Source: DATKWD01 sp963704815 (GTDB taxonomy: Bacteria; Actinomycetota; Acidimicrobiia; Acidimicrobiales; Salinilacustritrichaceae). From it: a stretch of DNA of 64,000 bases. The notes beneath the pieces are model-generated. The model had not been told where the DNA came from. It searched no databases and worked only from the letters and a program-made list of their open reading frames with translations. Below are positions 46,168 through 53,962 of the stretch, piece by piece; the stretch's first letter is position 1; each line of letters opens with the position of its first letter. The translations under genes were made by a program, and so were the position numbers. The stretch is taken from positions 1,612,001 to 1,676,000 of the forward strand of contig CAVPHU010000001.1 in NCBI GenBank assembly GCA_963704815.1, in the 5' to 3' direction.

Positions 46168-46584
46168 TCAGGCTTGGGTGATGTCGCGCCCGTGCGCGGT
46201 GAGCGCCCAGATCACTGCGATGCAGATGGCGATGATGATGATCGACCACACCGGGAAGTAGGGAAGCCAGGCGAAGTTGATGACGGCGGCGATCCCGGCG
46301 ACTGCGACCCCGACGGCGCGGGCGGCCACATTGCCGGAGAAGATCCCGAATCCCGACATCACGAGAACGATCCCGAGGATCATGTGGATCCAGCCCCACG
46401 CGGTCACGTCGAACTCGAACACCCATTCCTGGCCGATGACGTAGAACTCGTCGTTGATCACCGCGACGAGACCCTGGATGAAGTCCATCGCCCCGATGAT
46501 GATCAGCATGATTCCCGCGAATCCGGCCCAGCCGACAGCCCAGCCGCTGTAGTCGGTCGTGTTTGTTGGCGTCTTGGTTTCCAC
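46168..46584 (-). CDS. DUF7144-type four-helix membrane protein
   Basis: 138 residues from GTG 46584 (a GGGGAG ribosome site lies 5 nt upstream). Four predicted transmembrane helices: FAGIMLIIIGAMDFIQGLV, GWIHMILGIVLVMSGFGIF, VGVAVAGIAAVINFAWLP, and VWSIIIIAICIAVIWALT. This is a common actinobacterial small membrane family without a known function. Confidence 0.75.
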   Translation of the reverse strand: METKTPTNTTDYSGWAVGWAGFAGIMLIIIGAMDFIQGLVAVINDEFYVIGQEWVFEFDVTAWGWIHMILGIVLVMSGFGIFSGNVAARAVGVAVAGIAAVINFAWLPYFPVWSIIIIAICIAVIWALTAHGRDITQA

Positions 46585-46736
46585 TGCATCTCCCCGGTCG
46601 GTGACCGTCACCAAGCGGTGACCTTCAGAAGCTACGGCCAGACGCATGCCGGGCGACGGATCCTCCGCGAGGTCTGGCGTGGGCGGGTCAGGGCGATCCG
46701 CGCATCACTCCCGAGGGTCGTGAGCTTCTGTTGCGG

Positions 46737-46835
46737 ATGACGACCGGGGATCTCATGGATGAGTTCCAGACCGCGCTCGATGCCGATCTCGCGGCCGATC
46801 CGCTGCTGAGCGGCGATACCGACGACTCGATCTGA
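46737..46835 (+). CDS. Short ORF before a toxin-like gene, possible antitoxin remnant
   Basis: ATG 46737 to TGA 46835, 32 residues (MTTGDLMDEFQTALDADL...). The same frame continues upstream as RITPEGRELLLR without a clear start, so this may be the 3' end of a longer or truncated gene. It lies 28 bp before the gene at 46864, the typical spacing of an antitoxin-toxin pair. Very low certainty. Confidence 0.3.
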   Translation: MTTGDLMDEFQTALDADLAADPLLSGDTDDSI

Positions 46836-46863
46836 TCGCATCCGTAGGGGCTGCTGACCGGCG

Positions 46864-47280
46864 TTGGTGATCGACGAGTACTTGGCCGTCCGGGCGCTCG
46901 TCGGCGCGCCGCCGGCCGAGTTGGACCCGGACGAGACGCTGGCGCTCCCTGCCTACCGCCACTACCGACTCCGCCAGCGCATCCACGCACCTGGTTCGGG
47001 CCAGCTGTCGGCCCTCCTTGCAGATTCGGACCTGAACGCCATCCGGCGTCCGCATCCTGAAGTGCTCGAGGTTGTCGACCCCCGGCCGCTGCTCGACGAG
47101 GCCGCGGCCATCGGCGCGGCATACCGATGGGCCGGGCTGCTCGTCGGAGAGACACTCGCCGCTGGGCTGGTCCACGGCCGGCGCCTCTATTTCGGGACCG
47201 ACCGCAACGTCGGAGTTCGGCTGGCGGAGATTGCCCGCGATCTCGACATCACGATCCACGTCCGCGGACCCGAGGGCTGA
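46864..47280 (+). CDS. Putative PIN-like toxin or unknown small protein
   Basis: 138 residues from GTG 46864 (VIDEYLAVRALVG). The acidic start, the central Glu in VGETLAAGLVHGR and the RLYFGTDRN... end resemble the acidic triad of PIN-domain RNases, but the match is loose. Located in a cluster of toxin-antitoxin-like genes. No known family is recognised with confidence. Confidence 0.45.
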   Translation: MVIDEYLAVRALVGAPPAELDPDETLALPAYRHYRLRQRIHAPGSGQLSALLADSDLNAIRRPHPEVLEVVDPRPLLDEAAAIGAAYRWAGLLVGETLAAGLVHGRRLYFGTDRNVGVRLAEIARDLDITIHVRGPEG

Positions 47281-47292
47281 CGGGCCGTTGCC

Positions 47293-47621
47293 ATGACGTC
47301 TCGATCACCAACTCCGGCCATCGTCGGAGTCTCCGTCCTCGGTCCCCATGTCATCCGGCTGCTCCTCGGCGACGGGGTCGTTCGGGACGTCGAGTACGCC
47401 GCGCAGGACGATGCGGGATCTCTGGTGCGACCGATGAGGCGACCTGACCACTTCGCTCAGGTCGCTGTCGACCGCGAGGCCCGCACTGTGGTCTGACCCA
47501 CGGCCTCGACCTCTCCCCAGAAGTGCTCCACGGCGACCACGACGCCAACAACGGGCTCGGCTTCCGAGACGTCACCCCACCCCCCACTCTTGAGTTGAAC
47601 GACGAAACAGCGTGGCCGTGA
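47293..47621 (+). pseudogene. DUF2442-like gene, interrupted
   Basis: ATG 47293 begins IVGVSVLGPHVIRLLLGDGV, a DUF2442 pattern, continuing to AQVAVDREARTVV. The codon that should be Trp reads TGA at 47494-47496, and a missing base just after it is needed to recover GLDLSPEVLHGDHD and the rest to a TGA at 47621. DUF2442 proteins often accompany DUF4160 toxins. Either degraded or affected by sequence errors; both a substitution and a deletion are required. Confidence 0.5.
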
Positions 47622-47787
47622 TGCCGGCGGTCGGCAGCAAGTTGACACCTCGTGCCGCCCCCGCCGCGAGTAGATGATCGGTTGGCCACGAGGCACTCGA
47701 CAGATGCGCGACGAACCGGCATTCACCGTCGTGACCGACGACATGTTCGAGGCGCGGCTCGAAGGTGCGCCCAGTACCCTTTGCGGC

Positions 47788-48003
47788 GTGGATGGAGTAG
47801 CGATCGAAACTCGGCCGGGAGTGCGAAGCGGAAAGCCATGTTTCGTCGGCACCCGGATCGCGGTGTACGACGTTCTCGACTACCTGGCGTCAGGCATGAC
47901 GATCGCCGAGATCGTGACTGACTTCCCGGAGCTCACCGAGAAGCATGTTCGAGCGGCGCTCGAGTTTGCCGCGGCACGTGAGCGTCGTCTCGCCTCGGCG
48001 TGA
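47788..48003 (+). CDS. DUF433 antitoxin-like protein
   Basis: About 71 residues from GTG 47788 (ATG 47743 upstream in frame is possible). The DUF433 signature is strong: RPGVRSGKPCFVGTRIAVYDV, LASGMTIAEIVTDFPELTEKHV. TACCCT at 47775-47780 would allow a leaderless start. The stop overlaps the toxin start as GTGA. The pair matches known DUF433/DUF5615 (VapB45/VapC45-like) modules. Confidence 0.75.
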   Translation: MDGVAIETRPGVRSGKPCFVGTRIAVYDVLDYLASGMTIAEIVTDFPELTEKHVRAALEFAAARERRLASA

Positions 48004-48346
48004 GGCTTCTGTTCGATCAGAACCTGTCCCGCCGGCTTGTCGGCATGCTGCGCGATGCTTTCCCGGACAGTGTCCACGTGGCCGACGTCCATCTCGACAC
48101 GGCGACGGATCGCGAGATCTGGGAGTACGCAGGTGAGCAGGACCTGATCGTCACTTCGAAAGATTCCGACTTCCGGCAGTTGGCATTCCTCTACGGCCCG
48201 CCGCCGAAGTGGTCTGGGTTCGGGTTGGCAATGCATCGACCGCCCAGGTCGCCAACGTTCTGCTCGACCATGCGGAGCGGATCGAGGCGTTCGTGGACGA
48301 CGACGACGAAGCGATGCTCGTCATCCCCGCCCAACCGCAGCGGTAG
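48000..48346 (+). CDS. DUF5615 PIN-like toxin (frame broken by one missing base)
   Basis: GTG 48000. MRLLFDQNLSRRLVGMLRDAF, TDREIWEYAGEQDLIVTSKDSDF carry the PIN-like acidic residues. After GPPPK a base is missing near 48212; restoring it gives VVWVRVGNASTAQVANVLLDHAERIEAF and a TAG at 48346, about 115 residues. Overlaps its DUF433 partner. Sequence error or inactivation. Confidence 0.72.
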
Positions 48347-48532
48347 CAAGATCGCGGTGAACCGAGCCGCCTCGAGGATGCTCGAAACGCTGGATGGAGG
48401 GCCTCGCGAAGTGCCTCAGCCCGCGTCCGCAGGTCGGTCCCACGACCACCGAACTGGGCGATCGAAGCGGGCTTCTCAGCCTTCAGAGCGCAGCCTGTCG
48501 CGTCACGCTCTGCGATCGGGTCAGTCGGCCAA

Positions 48533-48554
48533 CAGGTTCCGCTTGCGGAACCTG
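48533..48554. repeat. Perfect inverted repeat between toxin gene and transposase remnant
   Basis: CAGGTTCCGC, TT, GCGGAACCTG: a 10-bp perfect inverted repeat with a 2-nt centre. Could be an insertion-sequence end, a terminator, or a structured scar. A second, 7-bp repeat (CAGAGCG/CGCTCTG) lies at about 48484-48512. Confidence 0.6.
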
Positions 48555-48565
48555 ACGCACCCTTG

Positions 48566-48726
48566 TCAAGCAGCGGGTGCGGTGAGCGCGTCAAGGCGTC
48601 GTTTCTCGTCTTTCCACATGCGGCGGAAGACTCGGGTGGCGAGGTGTCGTGTGTGTGCTCTGCGGGCTTCGCGGCGGGTCTTGCCTTCGCTGAGTTTGCG
48701 ATCGAGCGATGTTCGGGAATTGCTCG
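48566..48726 (-). mobile_element. IS110-like transposase remnant (C-terminal fragment)
   Basis: The minus-strand frame ending at 48566 reads DRKLSEGKTRREARRAHTRH followed by LATRVFRRMWKDE, the style of IS110-family transposase C-termini. Nothing upstream in the frame extends it convincingly. The 540-bp gene-free stretch 48347-48886 otherwise holds only the inverted repeats. Likely a decayed insertion sequence. The family call rests on recalled motif style, not a search. Confidence 0.45.
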
Positions 48727-48886
48727 ACGGACTCGTTGGAGTCGCCGACGTGTTGCACCGCCGGTGCATACATCCCGCCCGATGTCGAGCTCGTTCGACA
48801 GCAGCTTCACTTCTCCGACGTCCGCCACGAGACGTGCTGACAGCCGGCACCGGAGCTCCGCGGGGGAGGTTCATTAGAGTTCGGCC

Positions 48887-49348
48887 ATGTTCACCGAGCC
48901 CTCCCGCCGTTTGGTGGTCGCTCTGCTTCTCGCCCTCTCAGTGCTCGGCCTCGCCTCGTGTGGGGACGATACGTCCGATGCCGGCGTCGTCCAGGGCGCC
49001 GACACCGAGGACGCAACGGCCGAGGTGCCCCCTCCACCCCCCAACGACGCGGTGGACCTGACGCGCCAGAGCGCTGTGACCGTCGAGGTCGGTGACAACA
49101 AGTACACCGAACGCGCCATCATCGTGTCACCGGGCGCCGAGATCACGTGGAAGAACGTGGGGTTGAACCGCCACAACGTGGTCTCCTCGACGCCAGGCGC
49201 GTTCGATGACATCGCCCTGGAGGACCTCGACGACGCGGGCAGCGCCAGTCGCACTTTCTCCGTTCCCGGCGACTACGCCTACTACTGCTCGGTCCACGGC
49301 AGCATCACCAACGGTCAGCGCGGCTGGGTAGTCGTCGCCGACGCGTAG
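48887..49348 (+). CDS. Cupredoxin (plastocyanin-like) lipoprotein
   Basis: 153 residues, lipobox LASC at Cys about 25, then an acidic Pro-rich linker and a type 1 copper domain. Ligands: His in LNRHNVVSS, Cys and His in YYCSVHGS. The usual axial Met after the Cys-His is replaced by NGQRG, so the copper site may be atypical. First gene of three consecutive exported proteins (to 51924). Electron carrier role inferred. Confidence 0.82.
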   Translation: MFTEPSRRLVVALLLALSVLGLASCGDDTSDAGVVQGADTEDATAEVPPPPPNDAVDLTRQSAVTVEVGDNKYTERAIIVSPGAEITWKNVGLNRHNVVSSTPGAFDDIALEDLDDAGSASRTFSVPGDYAYYCSVHGSITNGQRGWVVVADA

Positions 49349-49415
49349 CCCCACGGCGGGTCTCAGCCTCGCGCTCATGCGTCTGGGACAGCAGTTGTCA
49401 TAGAGTCCCCGCCAT

Positions 49416-50732
49416 ATGCACGACCCCTCACGCACATGGTTCCGCCTGGCCGCGATTCTCTGCGCCCTCGCCCTCATGGCCTCAGCCTGCGGCGACGACG
49501 GCAGCCAGGAGACCTCCGCGGGAGACGACGCCACCGTGCCCGAGGGCGGTGGTACCGCTGTCGAAGACGCCATCAACGTGCCCGGCGACCACGACACCAT
49601 CCAGGCGGCGGTCGACGCCGCATCACCCGGCGACCTGATCCTGATCGAGCCCGGCGTGTACCACGAGTCGGTCCAGGTCCAGACCGAGAACCTCGTCATC
49701 CGCGGCCTCGACCGCAACGAGGTCATCCTCGACGGCGAGTTCGACGAGGACTTCCCCCACGGCTTCCAGGTGTTCGCCAACGGGGTCGCCATCGAGAACC
49801 TGACGACCCGCAACTTCACCAGCAACGGGGTGTTCTTCACCGGCAGCTACGACGACGACTTCGTCCTGACCGGCTATCGCGCCAGCTACATCACCGCCCA
49901 CAACAATGGCGACTACGGCATCTACGCCTTCAACGCGTCTGAGGGCCTCTTCGAGCACAGCTACGGCTCGGGCCACCCCGACTCGGCGGTCTACGTCGGT
50001 CAGTGCCGGCCCTGCAACGCCGTCGTCACCGACATCACCGCCGAGAACAACGCCCTCGGCTACAGCGGCACCAACGCTTCGGGGAACCTCTGGGTGATCA
50101 ACTCCGAGTGGCGCAACAACCGCGTCGGCATGGTCCCCAACACGCTTTCGAGTGAGGAGCTCGGCCCCCAGGGCGACGGCATCTTCGCCGGCAACTACGT
50201 CCACGACAACGGCAACGACCAGACGCCCCGTAAGGGCGGCGACTGGGACCTGGCCTTCGGTGTCGGCCTGGTCGTGGCCGGGGGCAACGGCAACACGGTC
50301 ACCAAGAACCTGGTGACCGACAACGGCCGGGGTGGCATCGCCGTCTCGTTGTTCCCGAGCGGCGACGACATCTTCACGGCGTCCCAGAACCAGGTGACCG
50401 ACAACATCATCTCCGGCAGCGGCCTGGCCGATCTCGTCCTGATCGGCACCGCCGACGGCATGAACTGCTTCTCGGGCAACGAGTTCGACACGTCGCTTCC
50501 CCCCAACCTCGAAGAGCAGGCTCCGTGCGAGGGCGAGATGGCGAGCGAGCTGACCGGCGAGCAGTTCGAGATCGTCGACGAGGAGTACCAGACGATCGAC
50601 TACACCGAGGTGCCCGCGCCGGATCTCGCCTTCGAGAACATGCCCGATGCGGCCACCGCCCCGGCCCGGCCCGCCATCGACATGATGCCGACGGGCATGT
50701 CGCTCGACGGCATCAGCGCCCCCACCCCCTAG
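49416..50732 (+). CDS. Right-handed parallel beta-helix (NosD/pectate-lyase-like) lipoprotein
   Basis: 438 residues, lipobox MASAC. IQAAVDAASPGDLILIEPGVYHE opens the beta-helix, followed by repeated short Asn-rich turns (DNGRGGIAVSLF, VTDNIISGSGLAD). A QCRPC pair and two further Cys occur. Resembles NosD-type or carbohydrate-active helices, without a clear catalytic signature. The next gene begins 4 bp after its stop. Confidence 0.8.
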   Translation: MHDPSRTWFRLAAILCALALMASACGDDGSQETSAGDDATVPEGGGTAVEDAINVPGDHDTIQAAVDAASPGDLILIEPGVYHESVQVQTENLVIRGLDRNEVILDGEFDEDFPHGFQVFANGVAIENLTTRNFTSNGVFFTGSYDDDFVLTGYRASYITAHNNGDYGIYAFNASEGLFEHSYGSGHPDSAVYVGQCRPCNAVVTDITAENNALGYSGTNASGNLWVINSEWRNNRVGMVPNTLSSEELGPQGDGIFAGNYVHDNGNDQTPRKGGDWDLAFGVGLVVAGGNGNTVTKNLVTDNGRGGIAVSLFPSGDDIFTASQNQVTDNIISGSGLADLVLIGTADGMNCFSGNEFDTSLPPNLEEQAPCEGEMASELTGEQFEIVDEEYQTIDYTEVPAPDLAFENMPDAATAPARPAIDMMPTGMSLDGISAPTP

Positions 50733-50736
50733 CCGC

Positions 50737-51924
50737 TTGCCCGACCTCGACGATCCGGCCGATGTCGGGGTCTGGCGATGGCACCGCGCCACGCTTCTGC
50801 TGGTGATTGCCACCGCCGTCGTCGTCGGCACCTGCACGTCCGGCGGCGGTGACGAGACCGAGGAGGCCGCGGCGCCGCTGGTCGAGCGCCTCGGCGGCAA
50901 GACCACCAACTTCGACGACACCGACCGGGCCTTCCAGGCTGCGTTGCGCAACATGAGCATCGAGCAGGCTCAGCGTTTCGCAGACAGCGACGAGGTGTTC
51001 GAACGGGCATTCACGGTCGACGAGGGCCTCGGTGAGGGCGTCGTGGAGACCGGGTGCACGAGCTGTCACGTCAACAACGGCCGCCAGCCGCCCACCGCCG
51101 AGATCGTCTTCGTGGAGATCGACCGCCACGCCACGACCCTCCGCATGCCCACCGAGGTCGGCGGTGAACGCACGGCCGAGGTTCGGGTGGCCCCGGCCGT
51201 CATCGGCATGGGCCTGCTCGAGGCGATCGACGCGGCCGACATCGAGGCGCTCGCCGACCCCGACGACGATGACGGCGACGGCATCTCGGGGCGGGTCCAC
51301 TACGTGACCGATCCCGAGACCGGCGAGGTCGTCGTCGGCCGCTTCGGCTGGCAGGCCGCCCAGGCGACCGTGCTGTCCCAGGCCTCGTCGGCGTTCGAGA
51401 ACGACCTCGAGATCCTCACGCCCCTGCTCTCCGGTCCGGATGCCGAGATCGACGAGGAGACCGCCGAGCTGGCGTCGTTCTACGCCGAGGGTCTGGCCGT
51501 TCCGGCCCGACGCGACGGCGTCGATCCGGACTCGATCGCCGGCGCGACGACGTTCGAGTCGATCGGGTGCGCGTCCTGCCACACGCCGTCGTTCACCACC
51601 GCCGACGTCCAGCTCGCACCACTGTCCCAGCAGGACATCTGGCCCTACACCGACCTGCTCCTGCACGACATGGGGCCGGACCTGGCATCCGACCACACCC
51701 AGGGCGAGGCCGCTCGAACCGAGTGGCGGACGCCGCCGCTGTGGGGTCTCGGGCTCCACGAGGTGGTCAACGGCGACACCACGCTCCTGCACGACGGGCG
51801 AGCCCGCAACGTCCACGAGGCGATCGTGTGGCACGGCGGCGAGGCGGAGGCGAGCCGCGACGCCTACCTCAAGCTGTCCGACGAGGAGCTGGCCGAACTG
51901 CTGACCTTCCTGTCCAACCTCTGA
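50737..51924 (+). CDS. Di-heme cytochrome c lipoprotein (DUF1111/thiol-oxidoreductase-like)
   Basis: 395 residues from a TTG start 4 bp after the beta-helix gene. N-terminal lipobox VVGTC, then two c-type heme sites, CTSCH (about residue 107) and CASCH (about residue 277), with TPPLWGLGLHEVVNGDTTLLHDGRA block typical of the di-heme oxidoreductase family. Predicted periplasm-side electron transfer or oxidase. Probably one operon with the two genes before it. Confidence 0.85.
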   Translation: MPDLDDPADVGVWRWHRATLLLVIATAVVVGTCTSGGGDETEEAAAPLVERLGGKTTNFDDTDRAFQAALRNMSIEQAQRFADSDEVFERAFTVDEGLGEGVVETGCTSCHVNNGRQPPTAEIVFVEIDRHATTLRMPTEVGGERTAEVRVAPAVIGMGLLEAIDAADIEALADPDDDDGDGISGRVHYVTDPETGEVVVGRFGWQAAQATVLSQASSAFENDLEILTPLLSGPDAEIDEETAELASFYAEGLAVPARRDGVDPDSIAGATTFESIGCASCHTPSFTTADVQLAPLSQQDIWPYTDLLLHDMGPDLASDHTQGEAARTEWRTPPLWGLGLHEVVNGDTTLLHDGRARNVHEAIVWHGGEAEASRDAYLKLSDEELAELLTFLSNL

Positions 51925-51968
51925 CCGAACGCCATCGCGCCGCCTGTGAAGTCGACAACGAGCTGTAG

Positions 51969-51996
51969 GCGCGGAGGGACTCGAACCCCGAGATCC
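51969..51996 (-). other. Orphan tRNA T-arm-like segment next to tRNA-Thr
   Basis: On the minus strand GATCTCGGGGTTCGAGTCC followed by CTCCGCGC resembles the T-arm and acceptor 3' strand of a tRNA (T-loop TTCGAGT). No matching 5' half exists nearby. It lies about 25 nt past tRNA-Thr. It may be a tRNA fragment left by integration (attachment-site relic) or chance. Confidence 0.4.
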
Positions 51997-52020
51997 GCCG
52001 ACGCGATCGCGGCACCTCTG

Positions 52021-52093
52021 AGCCCAGGAGGAGAATCGAACTCCTGACCTGCTCATTACGAATGAGCTGCTCTGCCGACTGAGCTACCTGGGC
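52021..52093 (-). tRNA. tRNA-Thr (anticodon CGT)
   Basis: 73 nt on the minus strand beginning GCCCAGGTAGCTCAGT. Acceptor stem GCCCAGG/CCTGGGC pairs fully; D-arm GCTC/GAGC; anticodon arm GCTCA-TTCGTAA-TGAGC giving anticodon CGT, which decodes ACG; T-arm AGGAG-TTCGATT-CTCCT. CCA is not encoded. It marks the end of the accessory region and precedes holB. Confidence 0.95.
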
Positions 52094-52143
52094 GGAGCGC
52101 CAAGACTACGGGGTCGCTCCGGGCTGTCACCACTTGGTTGTGC

Positions 52144-53205
52144 TCAGCGCAGATGGGGCAGGCGGGCCAGGGTGGCCTGGAGAAGCAGGGTTTCGTTGGG
52201 GTTTCGGATCAGCGCCTCGGCGGCGGCGCCGATGGTGCCGATGGCATCGATCAACGGTGCAGGGTCGTCGACGGTTGCCAGCGCGTCCCGGTAGACCGAG
52301 GCCAGCGCTGCCAGACCGAACCGCAACTCGTCGGTGCGATGGCGGCGGACCTCCCGCTTCTGACGGTCGGCGAGGTGCTTGAGCGGGGTGTTGCGCTGGC
52401 CGTACGTCTCGATCTGGAGACGAAGGGCCTCGGTCTCGGCCTCGTGCTTCGCATCGAGCGACGCCTGGGCGTCGTCGATGTGGGCGAGCAGCTCGCGGGT
52501 CTGTTGCCACGCGGCGGAGCCGGTGCCGGTCAATCGACTCGGGGCCTCGCGCCATGCACTCCAGCGGAGCGCGAGCCGCTCGTCAGACACCAGCACGCGG
52601 GCACGTTCGAGATCTCCCCCGGCAGCCTGGGCTGCGGCCATGGCAATCGTGGAATCGACGCCGTCGGCCACGAGCCGATCGACGAGCACCGACACCGCAA
52701 CCGGTCCGAAGTCGACGCGGACGGCGCGGCTGGCGATCGTGACCAGACCGTCGGGAACGTCGTCGGCCAGGATCACGAACACGGTGCTGTCGGAAGGCTC
52801 CTCGATCGTCTTGAGGAGCTTGGGACCCATCAGCTCGGCCTTGTGGAAGTCCTCGAGGATCAGCACCTTGCGCGCCCCTTCGACCGGCGCCATCGATGCG
52901 GCGCTGATGATGTCGACCGCCTCCTCGTCGCGCAGCGTTGCGCCCGCGACGCGGTGGAAGTGCAGGTCGGGGTGCTGCCCGGCGAGCGCCAACGACACGG
53001 CCCGGTCGGCGTCGGGTGACTCGAGCCCCGCCGACAACAACGCCGCAGCGAACGAACGGGCGGCGACACCGGTCCCCCAGCCGGGCTGGCCCACGAGCAG
53101 ATAGGCGTGCACCGGTTGGCGTGCTGCCCCGCGCAGCGACTCGACTGCCGCGGGCTGACCGACCACGCCCGACCACGGGTCGGCACGTTGGTCGGTGTCG
53201 CTCAC
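52144..53205 (-). CDS. holB: DNA polymerase III delta-prime subunit
   Basis: 353 residues from GTG 53205. Clamp-loader AAA+ fold: WSGVVGQPAAVESLRGA, P-loop-like GQPGWGTGVAA lacking the usual Lys (normal for delta-prime), HPDLHFHRVAG, GARKVLILEDFHKAELMGPKLLKTIEEP and VRVDFGP. Directly follows tmk (7-bp gap), as commonly found. It converges with nothing; tRNA-Thr lies downstream. Confidence 0.9.
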   Translation of the reverse strand: MSDTDQRADPWSGVVGQPAAVESLRGAARQPVHAYLLVGQPGWGTGVAARSFAAALLSAGLESPDADRAVSLALAGQHPDLHFHRVAGATLRDEEAVDIISAASMAPVEGARKVLILEDFHKAELMGPKLLKTIEEPSDSTVFVILADDVPDGLVTIASRAVRVDFGPVAVSVLVDRLVADGVDSTIAMAAAQAAGGDLERARVLVSDERLALRWSAWREAPSRLTGTGSAAWQQTRELLAHIDDAQASLDAKHEAETEALRLQIETYGQRNTPLKHLADRQKREVRRHRTDELRFGLAALASVYRDALATVDDPAPLIDAIGTIGAAAEALIRNPNETLLLQATLARLPHLR

Positions 53206-53212
53206 GTGCCCA

Positions 53213-53830
53213 TCATGGCGCACCGCCGAGGCCGAGACGGTCGGCCACGGCTTCGTCGATCGCTGCGGTGACCTCGTCGACCGGGCGACCGGCATCGAGG
53301 ACGACCCAGCCTTCGGGATTCGCCGAGGCGAGTGTCAGGAATCCGTCGCGAACCCGCCGGTGGAAGATCTGGTCTTCGGCCTCCATCCGGTCGGTGGCGT
53401 CGAGCCGTCGCTCGCGAGCGACCTCGACCGGCAGGTCGAGCAGCACGACCAGATCCGGCTGCAACCCGTTGGTCGCCCATGAGGACAGCATCTCGATGTC
53501 CTCGATCGGCAGACCCCGACCGTGCCCCTGATAGGCCAACGACGAGCCGATGTAGCGGTCGCTGACGACATGACGGCCCGACTCGAGCGACGGCCGAATC
53601 AGTTGGGCCACGTGCTGGGCCCGGTCGGCAGCCATCAACAGCGCCTCGGTGCGCTCGTCGAGGGCCTCGGCCGCAGGATCGAGCACGACCGAACGGATGG
53701 CCTCGCCGATTCGGGTGCCACCCGGTTCGCGGGTCAGCACGGCGCCGAGTCGCGAGGCCAGCACCGAGGCCTGCGTCGTCTTCCCGCACGCCTCGCCACC
53801 TTCGAAGACGATGAATCGCCCGACCGCCAT
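53213..53830 (-). CDS. tmk: Thymidylate kinase
   Basis: 205 residues. P-loop FEGGEACGKTTQ, the dTMP-binding DRYIGSSLAYQGHGRG block, REPGGTRIGEAIR and the LID-like region RMEAEDQIFHRRV. Phosphorylates dTMP to dTDP. ATG at 53830 overlaps the stop of a short upstream frame (TGATG). Co-transcribed with holB. Confidence 0.94.
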   Translation of the reverse strand: MAVGRFIVFEGGEACGKTTQASVLASRLGAVLTREPGGTRIGEAIRSVVLDPAAEALDERTEALLMAADRAQHVAQLIRPSLESGRHVVSDRYIGSSLAYQGHGRGLPIEDIEMLSSWATNGLQPDLVVLLDLPVEVARERRLDATDRMEAEDQIFHRRVRDGFLTLASANPEGWVVLDAGRPVDEVTAAIDEAVADRLGLGGAP

Positions 53831-53961
53831 CAGTGCCCCACCGAGCGACGGCGGATCCGCCGACAGCCCGGCGACCCCGCTGCCGTGTCGTCGTCGCGTC
53901 CCGAGTTCACGGTCTCGGTCGGGGTGGTCGGGGTGGTCGGGGTGGTCGCGGTGGTGGTCAT
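53830..53961 (-). CDS. Possible 43-residue Thr/Pro-rich leader ORF
   Basis: ATG 53961 to TGA at 53832-53830. It starts 1 nt after the MFS stop and its TGA overlaps the tmk ATG. The peptide begins MTTTATTPTTPTTPTE from a small tandem repeat on the plus strand and ends RRIRRRSVGH. It could couple tmk translation to the gene before it, or be a chance frame. Confidence 0.3.
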   Translation of the reverse strand: MTTTATTPTTPTTPTETVNSGRDDDTAAGSPGCRRIRRRSVGH

Positions 53962-53962
53962 G

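Noticed and set aside
45875..46426. Minus-strand frame of 183 codons between paralog B and the DUF7144 gene
   Set aside because: Arg-rich, no start support, overlaps the DUF7144 gene in another frame; no protein family suggested.
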